The notes: generated by a model from the sequence alone, not told the origin. A DNA stretch of 64,000 nt from Muraenolepis orangiensis (GCA_027704905.1 CM051006.1:1865289-1929288); one strand, 5' to 3'; shown: positions 11,575 to 23,620, counted from the stretch's first letter. Numbers and translations are program-made.

Positions 11575-12302
11575 GCACCCACTCTGCTACTGAAGGACAC
11601 ACCCCCACCACCCACTCTGCTACTGAAGGACACGCCCCCACCACCCACTCTGCTACTGAAGGACACACCCCCACCACCCACTCTGCTACTGAAGGACACA
11701 CCCCCACCACCCACTCTGCTACTGAAGGACACACCCCCACCACCCACTCTGCTACTGAAGGACACACCCCCACCACCCACTCTGCTACTGAAGGACACGC
11801 CCCCACCACCCACTCTGCTACTGAAAGACACACCCCCCACCACCCACTCTGCTACCGAAGGACACGCCCCCACCACCCACTCTGCTACCGAAGGACACGC
11901 CCCCACCACCCACTCTGCTACTGAAGGACACGCCCCCACCCCCCACTCTGCTACTGAAGGACACGCCCCCACCACCCACTCTGCTACTGAAGGACACGCC
12001 CCCACCACCCACTCTGCTACTGAAGGACACGCCCCCACCACCCACTCTGCTACTGAAGGACACGCCCCCACCACCCACTCTGCTACTGAAGGACACGCCC
12101 CCACCACCCACTCTGCTACTGAAGGACACACCCCCACCACCCACTCTGCTACTGAAGGACACGCCCCCACCACCCACTCTGCTACTGAAGGACACGCCCC
12201 CACCACCCACTCTGCTACTGAAGGACACGCCCCCACCACCCACTCTGCTACTGAAGGACACGCCCCCACCACCCACTCTGCTACTGAAGGACACACCCCC
12301 AC
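11575..12302. repeat. 33-bp minisatellite, ~22 copies
   Basis: Unit GAAGGACACGCCCCCACCAC plus CCACTCTGCTACT. Copies are nearly identical and vary mainly CGC/CAC in the GC-box-like core. Because 33 is divisible by 3 and the unit has no minus-strand stops, 11-residue protein-like repeats (CPSVAEWVVGA) appear to be encoded. No start context, splice sites or non-repeat domain supports expression. Confidence 0.95.
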
Positions 12303-14572
12303 ACACGCTCACATGTACACACAGTCAAGACAGACTGAACTGTAGAAACTCATGCAAAACACACAAACATACACACACACATACACATAAACACACACAA
12401 AACACAACAAGCCACTAACTGGCTCACATTTCAAAGCATGTAAGCTTGACGAGGTGAGAGGTTCTGTGGTATTAGCTCACCCACGGCTGGTCCTGATGAC
12501 CTGGGGGTCAACAACAGCTCTGTGTGGTGACACTGGGACCTCTTCCATCTGTACCTCCTCCTCTTCCTCCCCTCGCCATCTCCTTCACCTGTGCACCTCC
12601 TCCTCTCCCTCCCTCCCCCCAACCTCCTCCACCTGCACCTTCTCCTCTCCATCCCTCCTCCCCCCTCCCCCAGTTCTCCTCCCTCTCCTCCTTTTGCAAG
12701 TGGAGGACAAACATTGTGGCAAGCGAGGAAAAACAAACTGGGAGGTGAGGATGGGAGGAGGGAGTGCAGGGGGGAGGGGTAGAGATGGAGCACTTTGTCA
12801 GATCAGGTAATTGAGTAATTGACCCATAGCGGTGGCCATCTATTAGGGGCTCCACCCTCCCCTCAGCAGCCTCCAGACAGACCCTGGACCTACTGCCCTC
12901 CCCCTGGTCCCTCGCTACACCCATCGCCTTCACCTCCATCCCCTTCCCCCGTCCCCTGCTCACACCTCTGCATCTTCACTCCTGCTCCTCCTTCTCCCTC
13001 ATTCATCACTTTAGGGTGTCACACCTACTCTGCCCCCCCTCCATCACCTCCTGGCTCCTGACTCCTCCTCCTCTTCATCCTCCCCTTTCTGCCTCATCCA
13101 TCATGGTAGGGACTGTGGCCAGGTTTAAGTGAAGGTGATGAAGATAAGATCCTTCATAATATCCGTCATAATAATTATTTGGAATTATTTTGAACAAAAG
13201 GGGCGGCTACAGATCAAAAAGTCCCCCCCCCTCCCAAATACTGAAGTCATTTTAGTACTACATAACGTTCATCGTTGTTGGGTTTTATCGGTGGGCATCT
13301 GGTTCGAACCGGTTAGAACCGGCTGAATCCATCTATGGGAACAGTTTGACGACAGCGACTGAGGCCCTAATATTCTCTTGGTTTCTTCTTTGCCAGGAAT
13401 GAAAGACACGATGAATCCAAACCTTGGCCACTAACTCCCACTGGGTGGGGAGGAAGGTTCAGGAGTGAAGGAACAGATTCACACACCACCAGTCCATCTT
13501 CTGTCCTTCACAGATGTCTAAATACTGAGGCATGTGTTTGTTGTTTGTTTCGGTATTACTTCTCAAAAGTGCTAGCATATCAGTTTGTAAAGTTTTCTAT
13601 GAACTTGAGTGATTTTTTTCCCAGCAGGCGTTTGAAGCAACTCCTATATTAGAACACAGCCGAGCCTGATGGTTCCTTTAAATGGATGAAATTTCACAAT
13701 AAGTCACCTTGGGCACCTTAGGTAGTCGATAGCCACAGGGCGAGGGTTTGATTTGATCTTAACGCGACATATAGCGGCAAAAACAACAATGTTCTCCATC
13801 CAAACGAGGTTTTCACAAAGGTTAGAAGAAGAAACCATTTTTGGCCTTGGTCCAATCTGTCCATTATCCCAGCCTCACTTTGCCTCAAGAGATGGATTGA
13901 GGGGTTGTTGGCTCGATCAACTAGAGTGGTTTTAATAATACACAGTCGGTTGGAACAAGGCACCTTTAGTGTAGCTTTAGCAGGCTGGCCATTGAAAATC
14001 TATATTCCCCTTCCAGGTAAACCCATCCCACTGTGTTAAGCATCTCCGTGTAGGTTCTGTATGTGCCAGTAATTAAGACATTAGTGGCCACTGCTGACCT
14101 TGTTTCCTGATGGTGTGGTCATCTATCCCAGATGTGTGTTGATTGACCTCAAGACGTTCAATCCTAAAGACACGGCCAGGTTCATCCTCATCGCTCTCCA
14201 GCAGGAGACCAAGAGATTGATCCTAATTCCCTGCATTTGGTTGGTTGTCCTCGTTGACCTCTTTGAAATGGCATTTGTGTGTCTTGCCTAATCCTGTCAT
14301 GTCTACAGTCTCCTATCCCAGTTTCATCTCTCACAAAGAGCCATATTGATTTCATCCTGTTAACATGCCGTGGAGCTAAATAATAAGAAAGAATAACGTA
14401 AAGTCCAATTACATAGATAGGTTTAGAAGACAGATTAAAACATCTCAATACATTTAATTGGTAAATGAGGAACCGATGACATAAAGTAAGATAAGTAAAA
14501 TCTAAATGGTGATCGACTTCATCCAGTAAACATTGAGGCAGAATGTTGCAGTGAAAGCAGCGTCACCAGCTG
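12303..14572. other. unassigned; CT-rich between 12540 and 13085
   Basis: About 500 bp of CCTCC/CTCCTC-rich sequence gives several overlapping low-complexity open frames on both strands, which I do not call as genes. From 13090 to 14570 the sequence is mixed and unique, and nothing is recognisable. Confidence 0.45.
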
Positions 14573-15196
14573 GGGTTGTGTAGCAGGAGGGTGTCTGAGG
14601 GTTGTGTAGCAGGAGGGTGTCTGAGGGTTGTGTAGCAGGAGGGTGTCTGAGGGTTGTGTAGCAGGAGGGTGTCTGAGGGTTGTGTAGCAGGAGGGTGTCT
14701 GAGGGTTGTGTAGCAGGAGGGTGTCTGAGGGTTGTGTAGCAGGAGGGTGTCTGAGGGTTGTGTAGCAGGAGGGTGTCTGAGGGTTGTGTAGCAGGAGGGT
14801 GTCTGAGGGTTGTGTAGCAGGAGGGTGTCTGAGGGTTGTGTAGCAGGAGGGTGTCTGAGGGTTGTGTAGCAGGAGGGTGTCTGAGGGTTGTGTAGCAGGA
14901 GGGTGTCTGAGGGTTGTGTAGCAGGAGGGTGTCTGAGGGTTGTGTAGCAGGAGGGTGTCTGAGGGTTGTGTAGCAGGAGGGTGTCTGAGGGTTGTGTAGC
15001 AGGAGGGTGTCTGAGGGTTGTGTAGCAGGAGGGTGTCTGAGGGTTGTGTAGCAGGAGGGTGTCTGAGGGTTGTGTAGCAGGAGGGTGTCTGAGGGTTGTG
15101 TAGCAGGAGGGTGTCTGAGGGTTGTGTAGCAGGAGGGTGTCTGAGGGTTGTGTAGCAGGAGGGTGTCTGAGGGTTGGGTAGCAGGAGGGTGTCTGA
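14573..15196. repeat. 26-bp minisatellite, 24 copies, near-perfect
   Basis: Unit GGGTTGTGTAGCAGGAGGGT plus GTCTGA, essentially invariant until the last copy (GGGTTGGGTA). Since 26 is not divisible by 3 and no minus-strand frame contains a stop, all three minus frames stay open for more than 230 codons, a purely repeat-driven effect. Confidence 0.97.
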
Positions 15197-15357
15197 GCGT
15201 TTGAGAGATCTGCACTGGGACATATAATGGAAACAAAATGGTAGAAATAGCATAAAGCTAGCATACAAACCTAAATAATTTGCTTTCCCCTGTCACCTGC
15301 CACAAGAAGTTAATATAATTCTATATGGTAGAGATTATATTAGTTTGTCCAACAAAC

Positions 15358-15360
<3 letters not shown>

Positions 15361-15402
<42 letters not shown>
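15361..15402. repeat. (GA)n microsatellite
   Basis: About 20 pure GA units. Confidence 0.95.
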
Positions 15403-15840
15403 AAATTGCTCCCCAAGGACATGAATACATTATCTGAGGAGAAGAAGGAGACGAAGAAGATGAAGAAGAGAGAGGGATGGTTCTCAAGGGAAATGGAAAC
15501 ACTGTCAAACAGAGCAAGGTTTCAAATTAAAAGACAGAGAGAGAAAAAAGTGTTAATGGTGGATTTATAACACAGGAACAACATGAAGAAGAATCATTTA
15601 GACCATCTGCAAGTCTATTGGCTGGCGGAGAGTGGAGAGCAGAAGAAGGAGGTCTAAAGGCCAGAGATATATAAATTGAAAGTGAACGTGACCTTACCTT
15701 TTTTTTCCCTATTATGTGATACAATTCCCATGTGGTTGCGTATAAAAATATAACGCTGGCTTTTCCTTTTGAATCATTAAAGGACCTATTTTTCAGACGG
15801 ACAAAAGGGGATTGAGCTGTATTTCAACAAACAACAAACA
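15403..15840. other. unassigned non-coding DNA
   Basis: Nothing recognised. Purine-rich near 15435-15480. Confidence 0.45.
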
Positions 15841-16092
15841 AATCGCGAGGATTGAATCCTCTTTATTGGTCACATACATGACGACATACAGTGAAAGGTG
15901 TTCTCTGCGTTTAACCCATCCTAGTATTAGGAGCAGTGGGCAGCTATTCATACAGCGCCCGGGGAGCAGTTAGGGTTAGGGTCTTCCTCAAGGACACCTC
16001 GACAGTTTTTGCTAGGAGGAGCCGGGGATCGAACCAGCAACCTTCCGGTTAGTGAGGCGACCGCTCTACCTCCTGAGCTAGACTGCCGCCCC
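15841..16092 (-). mobile_element. tRNA-derived SINE
   Basis: On the minus strand the element starts near 16092 with a tRNA-like head. The A-box-like TAGCTCAGGAGGTAGAGCGG lies at 16062-16081 and the B-box TGGTTCGATCC at 16025-16035, correctly ordered and spaced for RNA polymerase III. A roughly 170-bp body follows and the 3' end reads CCAATAAAGAGGATTCAATC. The body and the LINE-like tail distinguish it from a tRNA gene. The SINE family name cannot be fixed without a library search. Confidence 0.8.
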
Positions 16093-16307
16093 TTTCTGTA
16101 TTTCTGTATTATGTCTGGTTAGGTGTCGAGGGTTTTCCAGCTAATTCAAACGTCAGATGTCAGAGACACACAGGCACAGGGCAGGGTTTGGATCAGCTTA
16201 GAGTTGGTCAGGGGGACATGATGTCCTCTGAACCTATTGAACTTCAATTGAATACATTTATGCATCCAGTTCAGAGAAATGAATTCCTTTCTGTCCACAT
16301 TGACTCT

Positions 16308-16380
16308 CAGCCACAAGGTTGTGGGTTCCATCCCCCTGATAAGTCTACTTGCAGTATCCTTGAGCAATACTACCTATCTC
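16308..16380 (+). mobile_element. possible tRNA-SINE fragment
   Basis: AAGGTTGTGGGTTCCATCCC resembles a SINE B-box region, and ATCCTTGAGCAATAC follows at the distance seen in fish tRNA-SINEs. There is no clear A-box or tail. Confidence 0.35.
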
Positions 16381-16448
16381 AGGGACACCAGGTCTTTCTG
16401 GCCCACACAGGTTTAATGCTCTTTCTCTGTAACTATCTATATACAGTA

Positions 16449-16653
<205 letters not shown>

Positions 16654-16654
<1 letters not shown>

Positions 16655-17683
16655 ACAAACATGTTAGTGTAGTATTTCCAGTCTACACTGGAATGTTAAA
16701 GTGAATAATCGGGTGTAATGGCCATCCAGGAGGGCGTCAGACAGACTAGAGTTCAGGAGAGTGAACCACTTCACCTCCTGGGGAACGTCTAACACAAAGC
16801 TGTCTTCCACTCCGGCCGGAGAACCACCTAGCTATCCACCCGCAGATGGTGGGCTTGAACTTATTTCATGGAACTTTAAGTCCCCCTCCTATACAGGGTT
16901 AGACATGGAATATGTAGGGCTATCAAGGTTACTGTGGGATATGCAGGGTTACACAGAGGGATACACCGAGCGGTGGGGATGTGGTAAGGACCGGGCAGAC
17001 CGACGGCTTGTTCAGGAGGTTTTTCCATCACAGACGTTTCTGCGGGGGCCAGATGTTCATGCATATGTATTATAAGTCTCACTGGGGGATGATTCCAGAC
17101 CCCTGGTTGGCACACAGAATCCACAGGAGCTGTCACAGTTCCTCTGCATACAGTGGCACTCATGCAATGCCGCTAAATCCAACGTGAAGACAGATATCCT
17201 TCCGCAAAAGTCCTTTGACTTTTACGTGACCGCGGGCGTCCACGCTAGAGCAGAGTTGGGGTCCCGGCTCTCCTGACCCTCTGGTTGATTTCAAAAGAGA
17301 AGAAAATCCAATTAATTGGCTTCTAACTTCAAGGTCTGCGTAACAAAATGAACAAAATGTGTACAAAATGAGCTCTCAAAGGAAAATGTCTAAACCCATT
17401 CGCAGTGCATTCCTCCTTATCGGTTTACTTTAAATATTTATCCCATATGGCGCACTTTGAGAGCACCGAGGAGTGTACTCATGTAGTTAATAGGTTTTTG
17501 TTGGCAGTAATATCTATTTTGAAGGGTGGCGAGTCGACCCTTTTCTCAAAAGGCCGATTTCTTCGGAGGACCAAAAAAGACAACAGCAGGACAGTAATTT
17601 GCGGATAATATAAATGAATGAGACATTCCCTCATATGGTCGTGTTTAGCAGGAAGAGAATGAGGACCAACGTGTGAACTTGTA
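16654..17683. other. unassigned non-coding DNA
   Basis: Mixed-composition sequence with short opposing open frames only. Nothing recognised. Confidence 0.45.
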
Positions 17684-18072
17684 CCCACGTCCTACCCTTC
17701 ACCTGAGATGCCCACGTCCTACCCTTCACCTGAGATGCCCACGTCCTACCCTTCACCTGAGATGCCCACGTCCTACCCTTCACCTGAGATGCCCACGTCC
17801 TACCCTTCACCTGAGATGCCCACGTCCTACCCTTCACCTGAGATGCCCACGTCCTACCCTTCACCTGAGATGTCCACGTCCTACCCTTCACCTGAGATGT
17901 CCACCTCCTACCCTTCACCTGAGATGTCCACGTCCTACCCTTCACCTGAGATGTCCACCTCCTACCCTTCACCTGAGATGTCCACCTCCTACCCTTCACC
18001 TGAGATGCCCACGTCCTACCCTTCACCTGAGATGTCCACGTCCTACCCTTCACCTGAGATGTCCACCTCCTC
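17684..18072. repeat. 27-bp minisatellite, ~14 copies
   Basis: Unit CCCACGTCCTACCCTTCACC plus TGAGATG, with CCCACG, TCCACG and TCCACC variants clustered by position. It encodes open frames on both strands only because 27 is divisible by 3. CACCTG is present in each unit. Confidence 0.95.
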
Positions 18073-18320
18073 TCCGGGTGAACTGATATTCATTTTGAGT
18101 GAGAGAGGAGGACCGCCGGCGGTGGACAAAGAGTTTGTATTTTTCTGTGTTTATTTTCCTTCCATAAGCCAGTGGATCTTCTGTATGACAACACAGAGCT
18201 TGTGTTGCAGCTAACATTCCATCTTTGTGTCTCTCAAGCATGAGAACAATACACAAATAAGATTCCGTCAGAAACTCAGGATGAGAAACATTTTAGGTTT
18301 CATTTGTCAGAGACAACTGA

Positions 18321-18363
18321 GTGTGTGTGTGTGTGCTTGTGTGTGTGTGTGTGTATGTGTGTG

Positions 18364-18395
<32 letters not shown>

Positions 18396-18406
18396 TGCGT
18401 GTGTGT
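18321..18406. repeat. (GT)n with GCGT block
   Basis: GT repeat ending in a short (GCGT)n run. Confidence 0.95.
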
Positions 18407-18599
18407 AATGGCTGATTGAAACGCCATCAGATGTTCTTTGTGTTTTGAGGGGAGCTCTGTTCCCCACTGGGAGAATACATTGAGGAGATAATCAATTGGA
18501 GGGTTCGTTTAGTCACATGAGGACCCTCCACTGAGAGGTTTGCAATGACATTGGTTTTTTGGTTTGTTTTTGAAATACGTTTGGCTGCTTCTGTTGTTG

Positions 18600-18642
18600 A
18601 AGTCAACAAGTCAACAAGTCAACAAGTCAACAAGTCAACAAA
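18600..18642. repeat. 8-bp minisatellite
   Basis: Five copies of GTCAACAA. Confidence 0.9.
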
Positions 18643-20239
18643 CCAAAAGCCCACACTTTGGACTGTACACTTTTGAGGTACAAAGACAGGGTGCAGAATT
18701 CAATTGGTTCACTTGAGACCCCCTGAAAGCTCCATAACAACACTGAGGAGGTGCTGCTGGTATTGAGTCTGTAAGACTTCAGCACTGCAGCGCTACGTCC
18801 ACCGGGGATGACACACGCTCATATTGACAAACTGAAAGTTATCGAGAGAGTAGAAGTGGAATTGAATTATATTTACCATTAATCATCTGTAATCCAACAC
18901 AGTATGTACACAATGCGGGGAAAACTTTTTGATTTGTCATTCCAATCAACTTGAATAATTCTTCCCCCCTTTATAATTAGTACATTTTTTGGGGGATAAT
19001 TTTTCAGGACATAATCACTCGTAAGTCAACACTCATCAATTGATTGACGGGAAAAAATGTAACTCATTAACACTGTTCAGGAGCGAGGAGTGAGGGGTGA
19101 GGTTCTGGCCTCCATTAACTTAGGCTTGGCACCATCCAAACCTTCCCCCATCTTCAAGGTGTCCATCCTGGGTGTCCACGGCAGGTTAATAGGGGTCCTG
19201 GTGGGGGTTCAGATAAAAGGTATTCTCTTTCATGCCTTCTATCTTCCCTCCATCTCCACACATCTGGGGAAGCCACCTCTAAGGAGCTAGCGTTTAGCAA
19301 CACAATTAACTCTACTGATGAGTGATCAGAATATCCAAGGGATGGAGAAGGAGAGTGGGTTGGGGGCTTTAAATCAAAACCACAGCGATAGATGATAGCA
19401 AGGCAGGGTGATTTGGTCCGTTGGTATTCCATGGTTCAGGTACCACCTGGTTCTTGTAGCTCAGGATGTTTGCTGATATCCCGGCCGACCCTGGGAAGAA
19501 CGCCAACGGTATCTCAGACTCAACAGACTCAAGGTGTATTTGAGAGTCAAGGCGTGCGTATTTGAATCGATGATTTGTGTTACGTTGTATAGCAATCAGC
19601 ATTCGCTCTGCAGCTAACGTAGCTAGCATGAAGCATGTTAATCTGTATGGTAATTGAAGCTTTACCTGTTGCTATCATGAAGCTAAAGTTGTAGGTATAT
19701 AGCAACCAATGATGCCATAATTTTTAACTGTGACTGATATTATTATACTTGATTATTGTTTATTCTGTTTTGTAGTTAACCATGACAATATGGTTACATG
19801 AAAAAAAATAACCATTATTACTGCACTAACTATGAGAATATGAGCTGCTGATATCTGGTATGTGGAAGACGATGTGTATTACAGTAAGAGTTCTCCCTTG
19901 GGTAATGCAGCCTCGAGGACGATAAGGAGAGAAACAAGTGGCTTATTTTCACCTCACAATTCCCTTGTTTTTGCAAGCCCCTCCCCACCATTTATCCGTG
20001 ATCAGAAAACCACGTGAGTGCATCCACTTCAATAACTGTGTAGGACACTGAGGTCAGTCCTGTCCTGTTTCTGTCCTCCACTGAACCCGTTGCCACGGAA
20101 ACGTGACCATCGTGACCAGGCCACCGTTCAGAGAGGGCCGTCTCGGGTTTTTCTGAACAATGGAGATTTAATCACTCACAACAATTGGGTAATTGGGATA
20201 ATCTATCCCTTTATATATCAATGACCTTTAATGACCTGT
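18643..20239. other. unassigned non-coding DNA (1.6 kb)
   Basis: Mixed composition. I find no exon with plausible splice context and no element ends. Confidence 0.45.
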
Positions 20240-20515
20240 CCCTGTATTCAAGCTATTCAATGAGACAACCATTGTGCCATTACCTAAAAAGACCAAGGTC
20301 TAATGATTATCGTCCAGTGGCTTTAACACCTATAGCCATGGGAAAAACTTGTCATGTACCATGTGAACTTTTCCATCCCTGATTCCCTAGACCCACTCCA
20401 GTTTGCAAGATGTAGATGACACCATCTCCCTGGCACTACACACAACCCTGCAGCACCCAGACAGGAGGGACACCTCCGTCAGACTTCTGTTCATTGACTA
20501 TGACTGTGATAATCC
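20240..20515 (+). pseudogene. LINE reverse-transcriptase fragment
   Basis: Reading across at least two frames gives TIVPLPK..., NDYRPVALTPIAM and then DDTISLALHTTLQHPD followed by RLLFIDY. This is the order of RT blocks upstream of the catalytic FADD motif in L2-like LINE ORF2 (compare VPVPKQTKV..NDYRPVALTSI..DDAIAMALHT in the intact copy at 62126-64000, read on the minus strand). Stops and frameshifts separate the blocks and about 30 codons are missing, so it is a dead fragment. It diverges from the 62-kb copy, so it is probably another subfamily. Confidence 0.8.
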
Positions 20516-21491
20516 AGTTTTTTTCAGGCCCCTGATCCGACCCGGCAGGCCCCTCCTCTCTTCTTATGTTTCAGCCGCAGATTTAATGAATTTTCTCCGC
20601 TTTCGTGATTCGCCGGAATGAAAGGGTGGGGGTGGGGAGTGGGGGGAGTGGGTGGTGGGTGGAAAGAGGGGATGAGGGGATGGGGGAGGGGGAGGGGCTA
20701 GGGCTCAAGGACGCCCCCTGTCTGCATGAGCGTTGGCTGTCCCTGAGGGATACCCGTAGACTCGGCAAACACAAAACGGATACTAATGATTCAATTAATT
20801 ATGCTCTAATTCGTGCGGTGGCGTGGCGGTGTGGTGCCTCTGGGGATGGTCTATTGTTTGAACTAGAAAGGGGGCCAGGATTCAGCTCCCCGTGGAGCCC
20901 CACTAGCCAGCACGCTGTAAACGGCCCACAGAGACCAGCCCGTCTCGGCTCGGAGACACGGACTGTTCTTCTTCCCCGCTGGTTTTTCCATAAGGGTTGA
21001 CTCTCCGCTGGTGGTCGTTTCTGGCCGTGTGTGTGTAGCGTGCGATGCTTGTTAGCCGTTAGCTGATCAGAATGCGGTGCGCAGGCGACAGTCCAACAGA
21101 GGAAGAGGAAGAGATCCATGTTTAGCTTGTCCCTGTTTCTGTCCGTCAGCCAATCAGAACTCTGTTTTGGAGAGTTCGGGGACCTGAGCAGAGTGGCCGA
21201 ACAAGAACCCTAGATTCAAGGGTCCTGGTTGGGTGTCCGGCTCATTGGCCGTAGTACCTGTTTGAATCTGTTAGCCAATCAGAATGCAGAAGACGCGTTA
21301 GGGCAGAGCGAGGGCCAATCAGTGAGTTTACGTGGATGGTGCTGGTGGTGGTGGTGATAGAGAAGGTGGTAGTGGTGGTGGTATTGATTTGGTACTGGTT
21401 GATAGGAGTATTTGGATAGTAGAGAGTAGTGTAAGTGTTGCCCAGAAGGAGGATGTGTGCTTCATCTCGTGGTGTCCTCACGCTGACCGTC
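20516..21491. other. unassigned; G-rich patch at 20620-20705
   Basis: A GGGTGGGGG-rich patch with G-quadruplex potential lies at 20622-20700. The remainder shows no supported gene. A short GGTGGTGGT-rich segment lies at 21335-21385. Confidence 0.45.
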
Positions 21492-21499
21492 CCTTAGAG

Positions 21500-22279
21500 C
21501 AGTGGTTCCCAACCTGGGGGGCGCGCCCCCCTTGGGGGGGCGCCAAAGATCGCAGGGGGGGCGCCAGGCCTCAGATGATTTGAGGCCTAATATCATATTT
21601 CGATTTTTTTATTTTTTTTTATTTTTTATTTTATTTATTTTTTTTTTACATATAATTGTAACGCAATACATGATTGTCGCTAAAAGCCTTGTCTCTACAT
21701 TACAATAAAATATAGAAATTTATTGATTAATTAATTTTAATAAAAATTCTACAAATTAATCTGATACTCCTCCGATTCGCGCCAACATTGACGTTACTGT
21801 GTCAGCTTCCGTGGTAGTAACAGTTTGCTGTGCTTGCTAGCTAGCGACCAACTTCATAAGGTGAATATTTTGTCTAAAAATGTCTGAAAAACGTAAAGGA
21901 GATGACAGCTCATCTGCAATCAAAAAGAAAATGAGGACCTACCTAGAGAGCTATCTTAACTTAGGTTTCATGGAGGGAACGGACAAAACCCGCCCAGAGT
22001 GTGTGATATGCAGAGAGAAGCTAGCCAACGACAGCATGAAACCCTGCAAAATGAAGAGACACCAACAGACCATGCACCCAGAAACGGTCGGGCGTGATCG
22101 GGACTTTTTCATAAAGAAACAACAGTTTGTTAGGGCTGGCAGCGATGTACAGAAGGCCACCGAGGCCTCTTTTGAATGTGCACTTTTAAAAGCAAAGGCA
22201 AAGTCCGGGGGGGGGGGGGCGCAAATTCCAACAGGAGTCATTTGGGGGGGCTCTGGGTGAAAAAGGTTGGGAACCCCTG
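21500..22279 (+). mobile_element. hAT deletion derivative with BED-finger ORF (780 bp)
   Basis: Perfect 8-bp target duplications CCTTAGAG flank the element (21492-21499 and 22280-22287). The ends are inverted: CAGTGGTTCCCAACCTGGGG at the left and GGTTGGGAACCCCTG at the right, the classic Charlie/ZBED-type hAT terminus. It keeps the transposase N-terminus but lacks the catalytic and dimerisation region, so it must depend on an autonomous relative. The intact TSD implies a comparatively recent insertion. The host sequence between the duplications can be read directly. Confidence 0.93.
21880..22206 (+). pseudogene. hAT transposase N-terminus, BED zinc finger (truncated)
   Basis: An open frame starts ATGTCTGAAAAACG and gives about 109 transposon-derived residues before running into the G-rich right terminus. 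A basic N-terminus (KKKMRTYLESY) is followed by GFMEGTD and a BED-type finger with the pair CVIC near residues 47-50 and the histidine pair HQQTMH near residues 67-72. BED fingers bind transposon ends in hAT transposases of the ZBED5/SCAND3/FAM200 lineage. The RNase-H-like catalytic core is absent by internal deletion. The frame is uninterrupted, so a short DNA-binding protein could in principle be made. No evidence of expression is visible. Confidence 0.8.
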
Positions 22280-22287
22280 CCTTAGAG

Positions 22288-22559
22288 GACTACAGGTGGA
22301 CCACAGGACCCTCTCTCACCTGTTAGCTGTTGACACAGTACCTCACTGTAGTTGTTCTAGCCATCACTCGCTAACCTTAGCTCTGGTTGTAGAGCTAGTG
22401 GTCAAAGCTGTAGCTTTTGCAGTAGCTAGCTGCTGCGATAACCTAATGCAAAAACTGTATTTGCATTTGACGACACAGCGACCCGGCCGTGATGGCCGAT
22501 CGAACCGTCTTACACAGCCATCTGCCCACAGATATTGATCTATTTCACCTGTGGTTCCA
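22288..22559. other. unassigned non-coding DNA
   Basis: Unique sequence between the hAT insertion and the LINE tail. Nothing recognised. Confidence 0.45.
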
Positions 22560-23620
22560 TCCAAGTCAAGTCAAGTCAAGTCAAGTTTATAGTATAAAGC
22601 AGTGAGCACATCTTATGTGCAATACCCGACGACAGACAGCAGTTATAAAAATAAGATAAAATAAAATAAAAACAATAGAATAAGTAAAAAAGTTAAAAAA
22701 AGTACAAAACCGTATAAAGGTAATATATTTATATAAATATATAAATCGTAATAATAATAAATAATAAATAAAAATAATAATAATAATAAATCGGCACAGA
22801 AAAAGAGCAATATATATATAAATCAGTGTAATAAAATATACATTGTTATATGCTATACGCCCTTGTTCAGCAGCCTGATGGCCTGACTGTGGAAGCTATC
22901 TCTGAGTCTATATGTACGGCACTTGATACTGCGGTATCGCCTGCCTGACGGTAACAGTGAGTACAGTTCGTGGCCGGGATGGGCATTGTCTTTTATGCTG
23001 CGTTTGGCCTTGGCCACGCACCGCTGGTTGTATATATCCAGGAGGGAGGGGTGCTCACCTCCAACGATATACTGGGCCGTCCGCACCACCCTTTGAAGCA
23101 CTCTGCGATTGAGTGAGGTGCAGTTCCCGTACCATGCGGTGATACACCTTGTAAGAACACTCTCGATGGTGCCGGTATAGAATGTTCTCAGGATGCGGGG
23201 GCCCATGCTGAATTTCCTCAGACGCCTGAGGAAATGCAGGTGTTGTTGGGCCCTTTTCACCACGTGTGTGGTGTGCGTCGACCATGTGAGGTCCTCGGAG
23301 ATGTGCACGCCCAGGAACTTGAAGCTGCTGACCCTCTCTGCTCTAACACCGTCGATGGAGATAGGGCCATGCTCTCCTCTCTGCTTCTGCTGCTTGGTCT
23401 TCTTGACGTTGAGGGCGAGGCTGTTCTCCTGGCACCACTGCTCCAGCGATCCAACCTCCTCCCTGTAGGCTGTCTCATCGTCGCCGGCGATCAGGCCCAT
23501 CACTGTTGTGTCGTCAGCAAACTTGATGATGACGTTGGAGCTGTGCAAAGCCATGCAGTCGTGGGTGTAGAGGGAGTAGAGGAGAGGGCTCAGCACGCAT
23601 CCCTGGGGGGCTCCCGTGTT
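22560..23620 (-). mobile_element. 5'-truncated LINE (family 1), minus strand
   Basis: The 3' end carries a (TTGAC)n tail (22562-22585 on the plus strand as AAGTC units), preceded by a UTR containing the conserved GTGCAATACCCGACGACAGA. The same tail and UTR occur at 39078 and 61842. The copy is truncated within the RT domain at the GAPQG motif and joined to another LINE in the opposite orientation. Confidence 0.9.
22853..23620 (-). pseudogene. LINE ORF2 C-terminal half (RT palm to C-terminus)
   Basis: The frame from about 23596 down to the stop at 22853 gives 247 residues. It starts just after the PQGC block, contains the catalytic FADD box within KFADDTTVMG (about residue 25-30), the LNVKKTK and FKFLGVHIS blocks, the SILTR-like ITAWYGN segment and the terminal LLNKGV. 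A deletion has removed the 'ELIVDFR' stretch (NVKKTKQQKQRGEH instead of NVKKTKELIVDFRRQRGEH). Endonuclease, RT fingers and start are missing. It is non-functional, but close enough to the 62-kb copy to belong to the same family (Jockey superfamily; L2/CR1/Rex1 group). Confidence 0.88.

Noticed and set aside
11099..12312. Repeat proteins CPSVAEWVVGA and GGGVSFSSRVG
   Set aside because: Frames exist only because the 33-bp unit has no stops. Two frames of the same array are equally open.
14100..14291. 63-residue plus-strand ORF (CVLIDLKTFNPKDTARFILI)
   Set aside because: It looks protein-like, but there is no domain match I can name, no splice context and no continuation.
16020..16092. Functional tRNA gene on the minus strand
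   Set aside because: A- and B-boxes are good, but no clean cloverleaf or terminator follows. A SINE body and tail continue downstream.
20799..21119. 106-residue minus-strand ORF containing GELNPGP
   Set aside because: The LNPGP motif occurs in some LINE and Penelope-like contexts, but nothing else in the frame supports it.
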